DNA from: Terrisporobacter glycolicus ATCC 14880 = DSM 1288
Lineage (GTDB): Bacteria; Bacillota; Clostridia; Peptostreptococcales; Peptostreptococcaceae
Assembly: GCF_036812735.1 (NCBI RefSeq)
Contig: NZ_CP117523.1
Location: forward strand, 2,728,001 to 2,792,000
DNA: 64,000 nt
Direction: 5' to 3'
Position 1 is the stretch's first letter; every line of letters begins with the position of its first letter. Shown here piece after piece: positions 55,374 to 63,880 of the stretch. The notes under the pieces are model-generated. The model did not search any database and was not told where the DNA came from. It saw only the letters and a list, made by a program, of their open reading frames with translations. The position numbers were made by a program, and so were the translations under genes.

Positions 55374-55835
55374 CTAAAACTTAATAGCTAATCTAATAAG
55401 CGCAACATCTTTTTTATTGAATTCAACCTCTTTATTATCTATTATAACTTTAATATTTTTCTCTTCTGTTAAACCAACAAGCTCCCCTTCATGTAATTTA
55501 GAACCGTCAATTGATTTGTAAAGCTTTATTTCCACATCTCTACCTTGGTATTTCACAAAGTCTTTATCTTTTTTAAGTGGTCTATCAAGACCAGGAGATG
55601 ATACTTCTAAATAATAGTTATCTTTAATTGGATCTTTTTCATCTAGAATTGGATTTAATGCTCTCGTAACTAATTCACATTCATTTAAAGAAACTCCGCC
55701 TTCTTTATCGATGTAAACTCTAAGGAAGAATTCTCCACCTTCTTTAACATATTCAACATCTACTAACTCTAAATCGTTGGCTTCTGTTATAGGTAATACT
55801 ATTTGTTCTATTTCAGTAGCTATGTTCTTTTTCAT
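55374..55835 (-). CDS. rimP: Ribosome maturation factor RimP
   Basis: RimP (153 residues) helps assemble the 30S subunit and binds S12. The N-terminal domain (about 1-80, with DLELVDVEYVKEGGEFFLRVYIDKEGGVSLNECE) and the SH3-like C-terminal domain (about 88-150) are present; LEVSSPGLDRPLK is the signature between them. It is the first gene of the nusA-infB operon, preceded by an intrinsic-terminator-like hairpin only 38 bases upstream of the ribosome site region. GGAGG precedes the ATG. Confidence 0.95.
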   Translation of the reverse strand: MKKNIATEIEQIVLPITEANDLELVDVEYVKEGGEFFLRVYIDKEGGVSLNECELVTRALNPILDEKDPIKDNYYLEVSSPGLDRPLKKDKDFVKYQGRDVEIKLYKSIDGSKLHEGELVGLTEEKNIKVIIDNKEVEFNKKDVALIRLAIKF

Positions 55836-55869
55836 ATTGTTTACCTCCTATTCAGTTGTACTTATAGTA

Positions 55870-55908
55870 TTTAAAATAAAAGAGTGAGCACAGATGTCTC
55901 ACTCTTAG
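55870..55908 (-). terminator. Terminator-like hairpin upstream of rimP
   Basis: On the minus strand AAGAGTGAG (55898-55906) pairs with CTCACTCTT (55880-55888 region) around a 9-base loop and is followed by TTTTATTTT. It lies after the YgjV-like gene and 35-45 bases before rimP, so it either ends the polC transcript or acts as an attenuator of the nusA operon. Confidence 0.75.
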
Positions 55909-56025
55909 TTTCTGCAAATATACTATTTTATATATCACTATATCATAAAAATGTTATGTTTACAAGCTTTTGTATTGATTTTATATTTGCTCTATCACTC
56001 TTTCATCAATAATAAGTTATTTATT

Positions 56026-56262
56026 TTAACTTTTATTATTTGGTCCTTTTAGTTTATATAAGTTATAAATATTTATAATAATTATTATAGCATTAGCTAA
56101 AGCTACAGGATAAGCACCAACATTTAAACCATATATAACAAACATCAAACACCCTATGGAGTTTATTATTCTTAATTTATAAATATCTGTCATTGTAAGG
56201 GATATGGCAATTAAAATAGATGCTGCATATCCCACTAGCTCTATATACTCAAAACTAAACAT
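56026..56262 (-). CDS. Small YgjV-like membrane protein (78 residues)
   Basis: The 78-residue protein consists of three membrane helices with the pattern GYAASILIAISLTMTDIYKLRIINSIGCLMFVIYG, which resembles the YgjV/SemiSWEET-like group of small membrane proteins. The start has AAGGAGG 8 bases upstream. It lies between polC and the rimP-nusA operon, 80 bases after polC on the same strand, and may share its transcript. Transported substrate, if any, is unknown. Confidence 0.75.
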   Translation of the reverse strand: MFSFEYIELVGYAASILIAISLTMTDIYKLRIINSIGCLMFVIYGLNVGAYPVALANAIIIIINIYNLYKLKGPNNKS

Positions 56263-56342
56263 ATTAATTCCTCCTTAGAATTATAAGTACACTAATATAC
56301 TTAGTTTGTTCATTTTTTATACTATAATTCACTCATAATTTA

Positions 56343-59300
56343 TTAAAATAATGAAAGTTGATTTTTATCACTCATATTGTCTAAAGATCCATGATTAGTT
56401 AGAGTTTCAATTACAGTTTTTGAAATTTTAGTTCTTTTTCTCAGGTCTTCTTTGGATATAAACTCTCCATTTTCTCTTTCTTGCTGTATGTGTATAGCTG
56501 CATTTTCTCCCACACCTTGCAAAGCTATCATTGGAGGTAGGATTTGCTTTTCTCCCATAACTTTAAACTCAGTTGCATCTGATTTATAAATATCCACTGG
56601 AAGAATTTTTATATTTCTTGCATACATCTCATAAGCAACTTCAAGAACTGTAAGCATATTTTTTTCTTTGGCTGTTGCATCATTACCTAGGGAAATAATT
56701 TCATCCATTTTGTTTCTTATGCCATCTAGTCCTTTTACAATTAAATCAGCATCAAAATCTTCTGCTTTGGTTGTAAAATACGTGGCATAAAATGCTTCTG
56801 GATAATGCACTTTATAATAAGCCAGCCTAAAACTCATCATTACATAAGCAACAGCATGTGCTTTAGGGAACATGTATTTTATCTTTTGACATGATCCTAC
56901 ATACCAATCTGGTACATTATTTTTTTTCATTTCTTCAATAAATTCAGGCTTTAATCCTTTCCCTTTTCTAACGCTTTCCATTATGGTAAATGCCATCTTT
57001 GGTGGAAGTCCTTTAAATATTAAGTAGTTCATTATATCATCGCGAGTTGATATAACCTCTTTAAATTCAACTGTACCTTCTACAACTAAATCTTGTGCAT
57101 TATTTAACCAAACATCAGTACCATGAGATAATCCTGATATACGTACAAGCTCTGCAAATGTGGTTGGCTTTGTATCGAGAAGCATTTGTCTAACGAACTT
57201 TGTTCCAAACTCAGGTATGGCAAGACAACCTATTGGACAGTTTATTTCCTCAGGTGTTACCCCTAAAGCATCTGTAGATGTAAATAAAGACATTGTTTCT
57301 TTGTCATCTAGAGGTATTTCTGTAGCAATCTTTCCTGTAATATCCTCTATCATTCTAATGATGGTCGGAACGTCGTGTCCTAGTATATCAAGTTTTAGTA
57401 TCCTACCACTTATAGAGTGATAGTCAAAGTGCGTAGTTATAACTCCACAACTTGTATCATTTGCTGGATATTGTATAGGAGTTATATCATAAACATCTTT
57501 GTAATCTGGTATAACCATAACCCCACCAGGATGTTGTCCTGAAGTTCTTTTTACCCCTGTACATCCATTAGCAAGTCTTAATACTTCTGCTGATGTGGAA
57601 TTTAAATCATTTTCTTCCACAAATTTCTTGGCATAACCAAATGCCGTTTTTTCTGCAACTGTACCTATTGTACCTGCTCTATATACATGACCTTCTCCAA
57701 AAAGCTCTTCCGTGTATTTATGAATGACAGGTTGATAACTTCCTGAGAAATTAAGGTCAATATCAGGTTCCTTATCTCCTTCAAATCCAAGGAAAACCTC
57801 AAAAGGTATATCATGTCCGTCTTTTTTCAATGGTCTTCCGCATTTAGGACAATCTTTTGCTGGTAAATCAACTCCAGACCCCCATTCACCTATTTCATAG
57901 AAATAAGAATACTTACACTCTGAGTTTTCACAAATATAATGCGCTGGTAGCGGATTAACTTCCGTTATATCACTCATGGTAGCAGCAAGAGAAGATCCAA
58001 CAGACCCCCTAGAACCAACTAAATATCCATCTGCAAGAGATTTTGTAACTAATTTTTGGGCTATAATATACATCACTGCATAACCATTACTTATAATTGA
58101 ATTCAACTCTCTATCAAGCCTTTTTCTAACAACATCTGGAAGAGGAGTACCATAGATTCTTTCAGCCTTCTCATTACACATATCTCTAAGTTCCTTATCT
58201 GAACCTTGGATTACTGGTGGAAAGGTTGCATTAGGTATTGGAAGTATGTCTTCAATCATATCTGCCACCTTATTTGTATTTTCTACTACAACCTCATATG
58301 CTAAATCTTCTCCTAGATACTTAAATTCATCTAGCATTTCGTCTGTAGTTCTAAAATGAAGATAAGTCTCTTCTTCATCTACCTTAAAGCCTTGTGAGTA
58401 TTTAAGCACCGTTCTATATATAGCTTCATGTTTATCTATAAAGTGTACATCTCCTGTAGCTACAGGAATTTTTCCAAACTTCTTTGCCACTTCAATCATT
58501 CTTCTATTTAAATCTCTTAACTCTTCCTCATCTTCCACTTCACCTTTATCAATCATAAATCTGTTATTATCAATTGGCATAACTTCAATATAATCATAAA
58601 GAGAAATTATTCGTTCTAAATCTTCATCACTTTTGTTTTGCTTAACAGCTTGGAAAACTTCCCCAGCTTCACAAGCTGATCCAACTATTATTCCTTCTTT
58701 ATATTCTTCCAAGATACTTTTTAAAATTCTAGGTGCTCTATAAAAATGATTTACATGAGCATCAGATACTATTTTATATAAATTTTTTATTCCAATTTGA
58801 TTTTGGGCAATTAAAGCCACATGGTTAGTTCTTAATTTAGTGTAATCTATGTCTCCTAAAATTGTATTTATATCGCTTAATTTTTCTGCCCCCTTCTTTT
58901 TTATCATTTCTAAAAATTTGATAAATATATGCGCCGTAGCTTCTGCATCATCTACAGCTCTGTGGTGATTAAGTAGTGGAATTCCTAGCTCTTTAGCTAT
59001 AAGATTTAATCTAAATCTTTTCATATGAGGAAGTAAAGTCCTGGCAAGTGTTAATGTATCTACTGAAGTATTTTTAAATTCAATATTTTGTTCTCTACAT
59101 TTTTGTTGCATAAATCCCATATCAAAGTCTGCATTGTGAGCAACTAATACACTGTCTCCTATAAATTCAACAAACTTTGGTAATACTTCTTCAATAGTAG
59201 GCTTATCTTTTATTAAATCATTTGTGATCCCAGTAAGCTCTTGAACTTTGTAAGAAATATCCTTCTCAGGATTTATCAATTGACTAAACCTATCAACAAT

Positions 59301-60638
59301 CTTATAATTTTCTACCTTTACTGCACCTATTTCCGTAATTTTATCATTTTTATTTGAAAAACCTGTAGTTTCCAAGTCAAATACTATGAATGTCTGAGAT
59401 AACTCTTCATCATTAGCCTTTTGTATCACAGGCAGATTATCTTCTACTAAATATCCTTCAACACCATAAAGTATTTTTATATTGTTAGCCTTTCCTGCAT
59501 CCATGGCCTCCGGGAAAGCCTGAACCACACCGTGATCTGTTATTGCAATTGCCCTATGACCCCAGTCAGCTGCCTGTTTAACTAATTTTTTAGTAGGACA
59601 TAAAGCATCCATTGAAGACATTTGAGTATGAGCATGTAATTCAACTCTTTTGCCTTTTTTACAAGTATCTTTTCTCTTAGGTTTTTCCTCTTGTCTAATA
59701 CCACTTATAGTCATAGTGATTTCTCTTTGATAAGTATCATATAATACATCACCTTTAATTTTTACATAAGACCCTTCTTTTACACTATCTAATACCTTAT
59801 CCTTATTTAAATCATTTAAAAATAATTTGCAATTAATAGAGCTTGTATTGTCTGTAATAGACATAATCGAAAGTATTTTACCATTTCTTAATTCTTTATT
59901 TTCTATATTAAATATTTCTCCTATAACTGCTACTGTCTTAGATTTTTGATTAAGATCTTTTATTGGATGTACTAAACTGTTAACATCTTCTCCATAAATC
60001 AAATGTTCATCATATTCATCCTTAATCACATAAGTTTCTTCCTCACTATCTTCATCTACTACTTCAAATTCCATTTCCTTAATTAAGTCTTCAATTTCTT
60101 TATCTGTTTTTTCTATTAATTTTTTTATGTCTGTCTTATCACTAACTGCTTTTTCAACTTTGACTTGATAGTCAATTCCCAATTCTTCTAATAATACATT
60201 TCTGATAATATCTTCTATATTATTCTTTTTTAGTTTTTCATAAAAAATATCTTTAGGTATTTTTATTTTTAGCATATTATCTAAACACATATACTCTACT
60301 TGCTTCTTCCATCCGTCAATAGCCGGACAGATTTTTTTTAATATATATATAATATTATGCCAATAAGCTTTTACTATATCTTTTTCTGATTTTCTACCAA
60401 AGCCACTAAACTTAATTTTAAGCCTAATATTTTTAAAATATTTTAATTTATCAAGTAGCTCTTCTCTAAGCTCATCTAAAATCTCATGAGATATAATATC
60501 CTTTGAAACTAAATACATATAAAAAATTTTTTCTTCTTTAAAGTATACAATCTTAGATACTTGTACTTCTTTTAATTGCTTTTCCAATCTACTATTTTTA
60601 ATTTCTAGTTTTTCTAAATAGTCTTTAATACTATCCAT
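56343..60638 (-). CDS. polC: DNA polymerase III subunit alpha, PolC type
   Basis: The Gram-positive replicative polymerase of 1431 residues. In order: an N-terminal domain (about 1-230), an OB fold (240-330), a PHP domain split around the exonuclease, the DEDDh proofreading exonuclease starting at FIVFDLETTG (about 417), the rest of PHP, and the palm, fingers and beta-clamp region. A zinc finger is visible as CENSEC...CPKCGRP (about 910-950). All expected segments are present and the length matches. It has AAGGAAG before the ATG. Conserved synteny upstream of rimP. Confidence 0.98.
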   Translation of the reverse strand: MDSIKDYLEKLEIKNSRLEKQLKEVQVSKIVYFKEEKIFYMYLVSKDIISHEILDELREELLDKLKYFKNIRLKIKFSGFGRKSEKDIVKAYWHNIIYILKKICPAIDGWKKQVEYMCLDNMLKIKIPKDIFYEKLKKNNIEDIIRNVLLEELGIDYQVKVEKAVSDKTDIKKLIEKTDKEIEDLIKEMEFEVVDEDSEEETYVIKDEYDEHLIYGEDVNSLVHPIKDLNQKSKTVAVIGEIFNIENKELRNGKILSIMSITDNTSSINCKLFLNDLNKDKVLDSVKEGSYVKIKGDVLYDTYQREITMTISGIRQEEKPKRKDTCKKGKRVELHAHTQMSSMDALCPTKKLVKQAADWGHRAIAITDHGVVQAFPEAMDAGKANNIKILYGVEGYLVEDNLPVIQKANDEELSQTFIVFDLETTGFSNKNDKITEIGAVKVENYKIVDRFSQLINPEKDISYKVQELTGITNDLIKDKPTIEEVLPKFVEFIGDSVLVAHNADFDMGFMQQKCREQNIEFKNTSVDTLTLARTLLPHMKRFRLNLIAKELGIPLLNHHRAVDDAEATAHIFIKFLEMIKKKGAEKLSDINTILGDIDYTKLRTNHVALIAQNQIGIKNLYKIVSDAHVNHFYRAPRILKSILEEYKEGIIVGSACEAGEVFQAVKQNKSDEDLERIISLYDYIEVMPIDNNRFMIDKGEVEDEEELRDLNRRMIEVAKKFGKIPVATGDVHFIDKHEAIYRTVLKYSQGFKVDEEETYLHFRTTDEMLDEFKYLGEDLAYEVVVENTNKVADMIEDILPIPNATFPPVIQGSDKELRDMCNEKAERIYGTPLPDVVRKRLDRELNSIISNGYAVMYIIAQKLVTKSLADGYLVGSRGSVGSSLAATMSDITEVNPLPAHYICENSECKYSYFYEIGEWGSGVDLPAKDCPKCGRPLKKDGHDIPFEVFLGFEGDKEPDIDLNFSGSYQPVIHKYTEELFGEGHVYRAGTIGTVAEKTAFGYAKKFVEENDLNSTSAEVLRLANGCTGVKRTSGQHPGGVMVIPDYKDVYDITPIQYPANDTSCGVITTHFDYHSISGRILKLDILGHDVPTIIRMIEDITGKIATEIPLDDKETMSLFTSTDALGVTPEEINCPIGCLAIPEFGTKFVRQMLLDTKPTTFAELVRISGLSHGTDVWLNNAQDLVVEGTVEFKEVISTRDDIMNYLIFKGLPPKMAFTIMESVRKGKGLKPEFIEEMKKNNVPDWYVGSCQKIKYMFPKAHAVAYVMMSFRLAYYKVHYPEAFYATYFTTKAEDFDADLIVKGLDGIRNKMDEIISLGNDATAKEKNMLTVLEVAYEMYARNIKILPVDIYKSDATEFKVMGEKQILPPMIALQGVGENAAIHIQQERENGEFISKEDLRKRTKISKTVIETLTNHGSLDNMSDKNQLSLF

Positions 60639-60802
60639 GAGATTATCACTTCCTTTCCTAGATAAATTATTATATCATATCTAAAAATAAATTTATTGCC
60701 ATATTTTATAAAATAAAATTTATTTTTAGGATTAGCTTCAAAATACAACTTCGTTAATATTATATAATATGACCACAATTCAAACTAAGGCGGTGTTTTA
60801 AT

Positions 60803-61483
60803 ATGGCATGCGATAATATTTTTGACATAAATTATATGTCCACATATTATGATAACCTGGGAGGAAAAAAGTTATTTAAAAACTGCGTAAAAGAGTTCAA
60901 TTCAAAAATAGATAAGAAGGTATATCTTTATTATTCTAATAAAAAAGACACACCCATATGCGCGCTGCCAAAACTAAGAATGTTACTTGTAACGAAAATT
61001 GGTTTTCTATCCTTTTGTTATAATTTCTATTTCTATGTTAATACCTTTAATTATTATAATATAGATATATCTCAAGAAAACTTAAAAATAATAGCAAAAT
61101 GTGTCTGTTCTCATGAGGTAGGTCATATACTAGACGACAGTATTTCAAACAATAAATGGGAGCACTCTAAAATACTTACTGATATTATAGAAAAAATGAT
61201 ATATTACAATATTGATATATCTAAAGAGGATTATTATAAAAACAATTTACCTAAAGATTTGGAAGAAAGTGTAGTAACTTTAAAGAAAAATTTAATAGAA
61301 AGAGAATCTATTGCCTGGGAAATTGCAAAAAATATTATGAATTTTAAAAACGAAAAAGAAAAATTTTTGTTTTCAAAAATAAGGGAGTACGCCCTTGCAA
61401 CATACAATTATGGTGATCTTAAAACTATTGTAAAAGAAAATAATCTAGAAGTTTTCTTTAAGTATAAAAGATATTTTGCTTAA
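60803..61483 (+). CDS. HExxH-motif protein of unknown family (possible zinc peptidase)
   Basis: The 226-residue protein has a clear zinc-type HEVGH motif (His104, Glu105, His108) inside a helical segment, with a possible third ligand among the Glu residues of ERESIAWEIAKN (167-178). This layout recalls ImmA/IrrE-type peptidases, but no family match is evident. No signal peptide is present, although a hydrophobic stretch lies at about 60-80. The start is ATG at 60803 with AAGGCGGTG about 8 bases upstream; a terminator follows. It is divergent from polC and followed by the sirtuin gene. A neighbouring regulator was not found. Confidence 0.7.
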   Translation: MACDNIFDINYMSTYYDNLGGKKLFKNCVKEFNSKIDKKVYLYYSNKKDTPICALPKLRMLLVTKIGFLSFCYNFYFYVNTFNYYNIDISQENLKIIAKCVCSHEVGHILDDSISNNKWEHSKILTDIIEKMIYYNIDISKEDYYKNNLPKDLEESVVTLKKNLIERESIAWEIAKNIMNFKNEKEKFLFSKIREYALATYNYGDLKTIVKENNLEVFFKYKRYFA

Positions 61484-61488
61484 TAAGT

Positions 61489-61517
61489 AAGAGCTTTCTT
61501 ATAATAAGAAAGCTTTT
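61489..61517 (+). terminator. Terminator after the HExxH gene
   Basis: The stem AGCTTTCTTA/TAAGAAAGCT is followed by TTTT. Confidence 0.82.
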
Positions 61518-61684
61518 CTATTGTCCTCTAACTTATTCAAAATATTTTAATAAAAATATACACTTTTTAATATAATTTGACTTAAATTAATTAAAATAAT
61601 TACATTTTTTTGCATATTTATACTTATTTTTGTGAATATTTGGTATTATAATATTATAAATATTATTTTAGGAGGTATCTATAT

Positions 61685-62434
61685 ATGGATGATAGTGTTA
61701 AAAGATTAAAAGAACTTATAGATAGTCATGATAATATTGTGTTTTTTGGTGGGGCAGGTGTATCTACAGAATCTAACATTCCAGATTTTAGAAGTGCCTC
61801 TGGTTTATTTAACGAAAAATCAAATAGAAATTTTACTCCTGAACAATTAGTATCTCATACATTTTTTATGAGATATCCAGAAGAGTTTTTTAAATTTTAT
61901 AAAGATAAATTAATTTATGAAGATGCTAAACCAAATAATGCTCACATATCTCTTGCTAAATTAGAAGATATGGGAAAATTAAATGCTATAATTACTCAAA
62001 ATATCGATGGCCTACATCAAATGGCTGGTAGTAGAAATGTTTTAGAGCTTCATGGGTCTATACATAGAAATCATTGTATTAAATGTGGAAAATCTTATAC
62101 TTTGGAAGAAATGTTAAGTTTAGGTGGAAAAATTCCTCATTGTAATGTATGCGGTAGTATAGTCAAGCCTGATGTAGTTTTGTATGAAGAACCATTAGAT
62201 AATTCTGTTGTAAATGAAACTGTAAATGCTTTAAATAATGCAGATTTATTGATTATTGGAGGAACTTCATTGGTTGTTTACCCTGCTGCTAGTTTTATCG
62301 ACTACTTTAATGGTGATAGTATAGTTCTTATAAACAAAAGTAGCACAAGTTATGATACAAAAGCTTCTGTAGTCATTAATGATTCCATAGGTAAAGTACT
62401 TTCACAAGCAGTTTTACAGGAAGTTAAAAGATGA
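61685..62434 (+). CDS. cobB: NAD-dependent protein deacylase, sirtuin (CobB/SIR2)
   Basis: The 249-residue sirtuin removes acetyl (and perhaps other acyl) groups from lysine, using NAD. Visible: GGAGVSTESNIPDFRS (about 22-37), TQNIDGLH (104-111), catalytic His123 in LHGSIH, and the zinc ligands Cys131, 134, 153 and 156. All are present. The ribosome site AGGAGG lies 9 bases before the ATG. No acetyltransferase or acetyl-CoA gene is adjacent. A terminator shared with the small gene at 62478 follows. Confidence 0.95.
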   Translation: MDDSVKRLKELIDSHDNIVFFGGAGVSTESNIPDFRSASGLFNEKSNRNFTPEQLVSHTFFMRYPEEFFKFYKDKLIYEDAKPNNAHISLAKLEDMGKLNAIITQNIDGLHQMAGSRNVLELHGSIHRNHCIKCGKSYTLEEMLSLGGKIPHCNVCGSIVKPDVVLYEEPLDNSVVNETVNALNNADLLIIGGTSLVVYPAASFIDYFNGDSIVLINKSSTSYDTKASVVINDSIGKVLSQAVLQEVKR

Positions 62435-62452
62435 ATTTATAGAATATGTTAA

Positions 62453-62482
62453 AATAAGGTAAGATTTATATCTTACCTTATT
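62453..62482. terminator. Bidirectional terminator between cobB and the small gene
   Basis: The perfect 12-bp stem AATAAGGTAAGA/TCTTACCTTATT overlaps the stop codon of the converging small gene. Confidence 0.88.
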
Positions 62483-62621
62483 CTTTTTCCTTTTTCTTTT
62501 CATATACATCCTTATATATTAAAACAGCTTCATAATATGCTTCCTCTTCGCTTATACCTTTTTCTTGTGCTATTTTCTCAGCTGAGTCTTTTATAATCGA
62601 TGCAGCTTCAAGTATGTTCAT
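62478..62621 (-). CDS. Small acidic helical protein (47 residues)
   Basis: I do not recognise the family. A GGAAGGTG ribosome site lies 5 bases before the ATG and the frame ends inside a bidirectional terminator, so it is a plausible real gene although very short. The product is a mostly helical, Glu/Lys-rich peptide beginning MNILEAASIIKDSAEKIA and ending in Lys/Glu repeats. It contains the YYEAVLIYKDVYEK segment, and residues 25-41 look amphipathic. No signal peptide or membrane span. Confidence 0.6.
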   Translation of the reverse strand: MNILEAASIIKDSAEKIAQEKGISEEEAYYEAVLIYKDVYEKKKEKE

Positions 62622-62733
62622 AGAAACACCTTCCTGTTAATTATCCTACTAATTATTAATATATATTATTCCCCCAAAAACTATAAAATTACCTTATTTT
62701 ATTAAAAATTACATTTATTTATAAATATTTATA

Positions 62734-62778
62734 AAAAAATAAGTTCTTTTACATAAAATGGCAATAGAACTTATTTTT
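62734..62778 (-). terminator. Terminator after gerW
   Basis: The stem AAAAATAAGTTCT/AGAACTTATTTTT has a long loop and is followed by T-rich bases on the minus strand. Confidence 0.75.
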
Positions 62779-62784
62779 TATTAG

Positions 62785-63231
62785 TTATTCTTCTTTATGT
62801 ATTTTTATATCATTGTCCATATCTTCCTGAAACTTAACATTACTATCGTGTTTTAAAATCCTTTGAACTTTGTCTATTATCCTTGGTGTTACTGTTAAAA
62901 TGTTATCTACTAAATTAACATTATCCTCCAAAGAAATTAAACGTGTTTCTCCATTTTCCACTACAACGAAGGCTACTGGCGATATGGTAATTGCTCCACC
63001 ACTTCCTCCTGCAAAATTAGTATCACATTTGGTCTCTGTTTTACAGTTTTTATTATATTCACCTCCGCCAATACCAAACCCTACTGTTACTTTTGATATA
63101 GGAACAACAACAGATGCTTCCGCTTTTATAGGGTTCCCTACTATGGTATTAGAATCTATGGAATTTTTTATAGTCTCAAGAGTTGTCTCCATAATGCTTT
63201 GTATTGAATTTGTAGCTGTCATCTTTGCCAC
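62785..63231 (-). CDS. gerW: GerW-family sporulation protein YtfJ
   Basis: The 148-residue protein belongs to the GerW (YtfJ) family. In Bacillus YtfJ is a forespore protein needed for normal germination and lies next to ytfI. Typical motifs are SVVVPISKVTVGFGIGGGEY (about 40-59), the GGSGGAITISPVAFVVVE glycine-rich segment and a hydrophobic VDNILTVTPRIIDKVQRIL end. The start overlaps the DUF2953 gene by 56 bases. No signal peptide. A terminator follows. Confidence 0.92.
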   Translation of the reverse strand: MAKMTATNSIQSIMETTLETIKNSIDSNTIVGNPIKAEASVVVPISKVTVGFGIGGGEYNKNCKTETKCDTNFAGGSGGAITISPVAFVVVENGETRLISLEDNVNLVDNILTVTPRIIDKVQRILKHDSNVKFQEDMDNDIKIHKEE

Positions 63232-63766
63232 CTTCCTTAGACTTAAATTTTATTATTCTTATAATAATTGGAATAGATTTAGACATAGTATTCAATCTAA
63301 ATTTTATATGTATTTTTACACTTCCTTTAATATTATTTTCATTAAACTTAGGTACTATGTTTAAATATATCTTTTCACATTTACATATATTTGTTATGTT
63401 TCCATAAATGCCGTTAATTAATGCATTAATATATATAGTTACATATGGATTAACACTACTAAAATATATATTTGAGTATAACTCTATTATTTTTACTTTT
63501 TTAACCAATTTTAAAATATTACTCAACTCTTTATCTAATATTTTTAAATCCTTTATACTACCTTTTTTTTTCCTTTTTCTTTTCTTTGGCGGATATAATT
63601 GAATATTAAATCTTATTAGTTTGAATAATAATTTAATTTTTAATTTTACAACTATTTTTTTATTATTAAAATCAGTTTCAAATATAAAGTGAGAATAAGA
63701 TATTAATAATAAAATTAATATAAAAAAAATACATATACATATATATTTCAAATTAAAATATCTCAT
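63176..63766 (-). CDS. DUF2953 (YtfI-like) membrane protein
   Basis: The 196-residue protein has one N-terminal membrane span (about 8-25) and an extracytoplasmic part with a highly basic patch (PPKKRKRKKKGS, about 60-71). It matches the DUF2953/YtfI family, which is always encoded before ytfJ (gerW). Its last 56 bases overlap the gerW start, indicating coupling. The ribosome site before the ATG is weak. Role: a sporulation or germination protein by association; unknown in detail. Confidence 0.82.
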   Translation of the reverse strand: MRYFNLKYICICIFFILILLLISYSHFIFETDFNNKKIVVKLKIKLLFKLIRFNIQLYPPKKRKRKKKGSIKDLKILDKELSNILKLVKKVKIIELYSNIYFSSVNPYVTIYINALINGIYGNITNICKCEKIYLNIVPKFNENNIKGSVKIHIKFRLNTMSKSIPIIIRIIKFKSKEGGKDDSYKFNTKHYGDNS

Positions 63767-63833
63767 ATTCTATATTATTTGCAAAACTTATGGATATATA
63801 CTAATTAAAAGGAGATAGGCCTTAGGCGCATAA

Positions 63834-63863
63834 AAATCATAGGCAAGACACCTATGATTTTTA
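63834..63863. terminator. Terminator between the 3'-terminal gene and the DUF2953 gene
   Basis: The perfect stem AAAAATCATAGG/CCTATGATTTTT around a 6-base loop is flanked by A/T runs. Confidence 0.85.
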
Positions 63864-63880
63864 TTTATTTTGACTTTGAT

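Noticed and set aside
62640-62733. Possible RNA gene between the small gene and gerW
   Set aside because: Only AT-rich sequence; no stable helix beyond the terminator.
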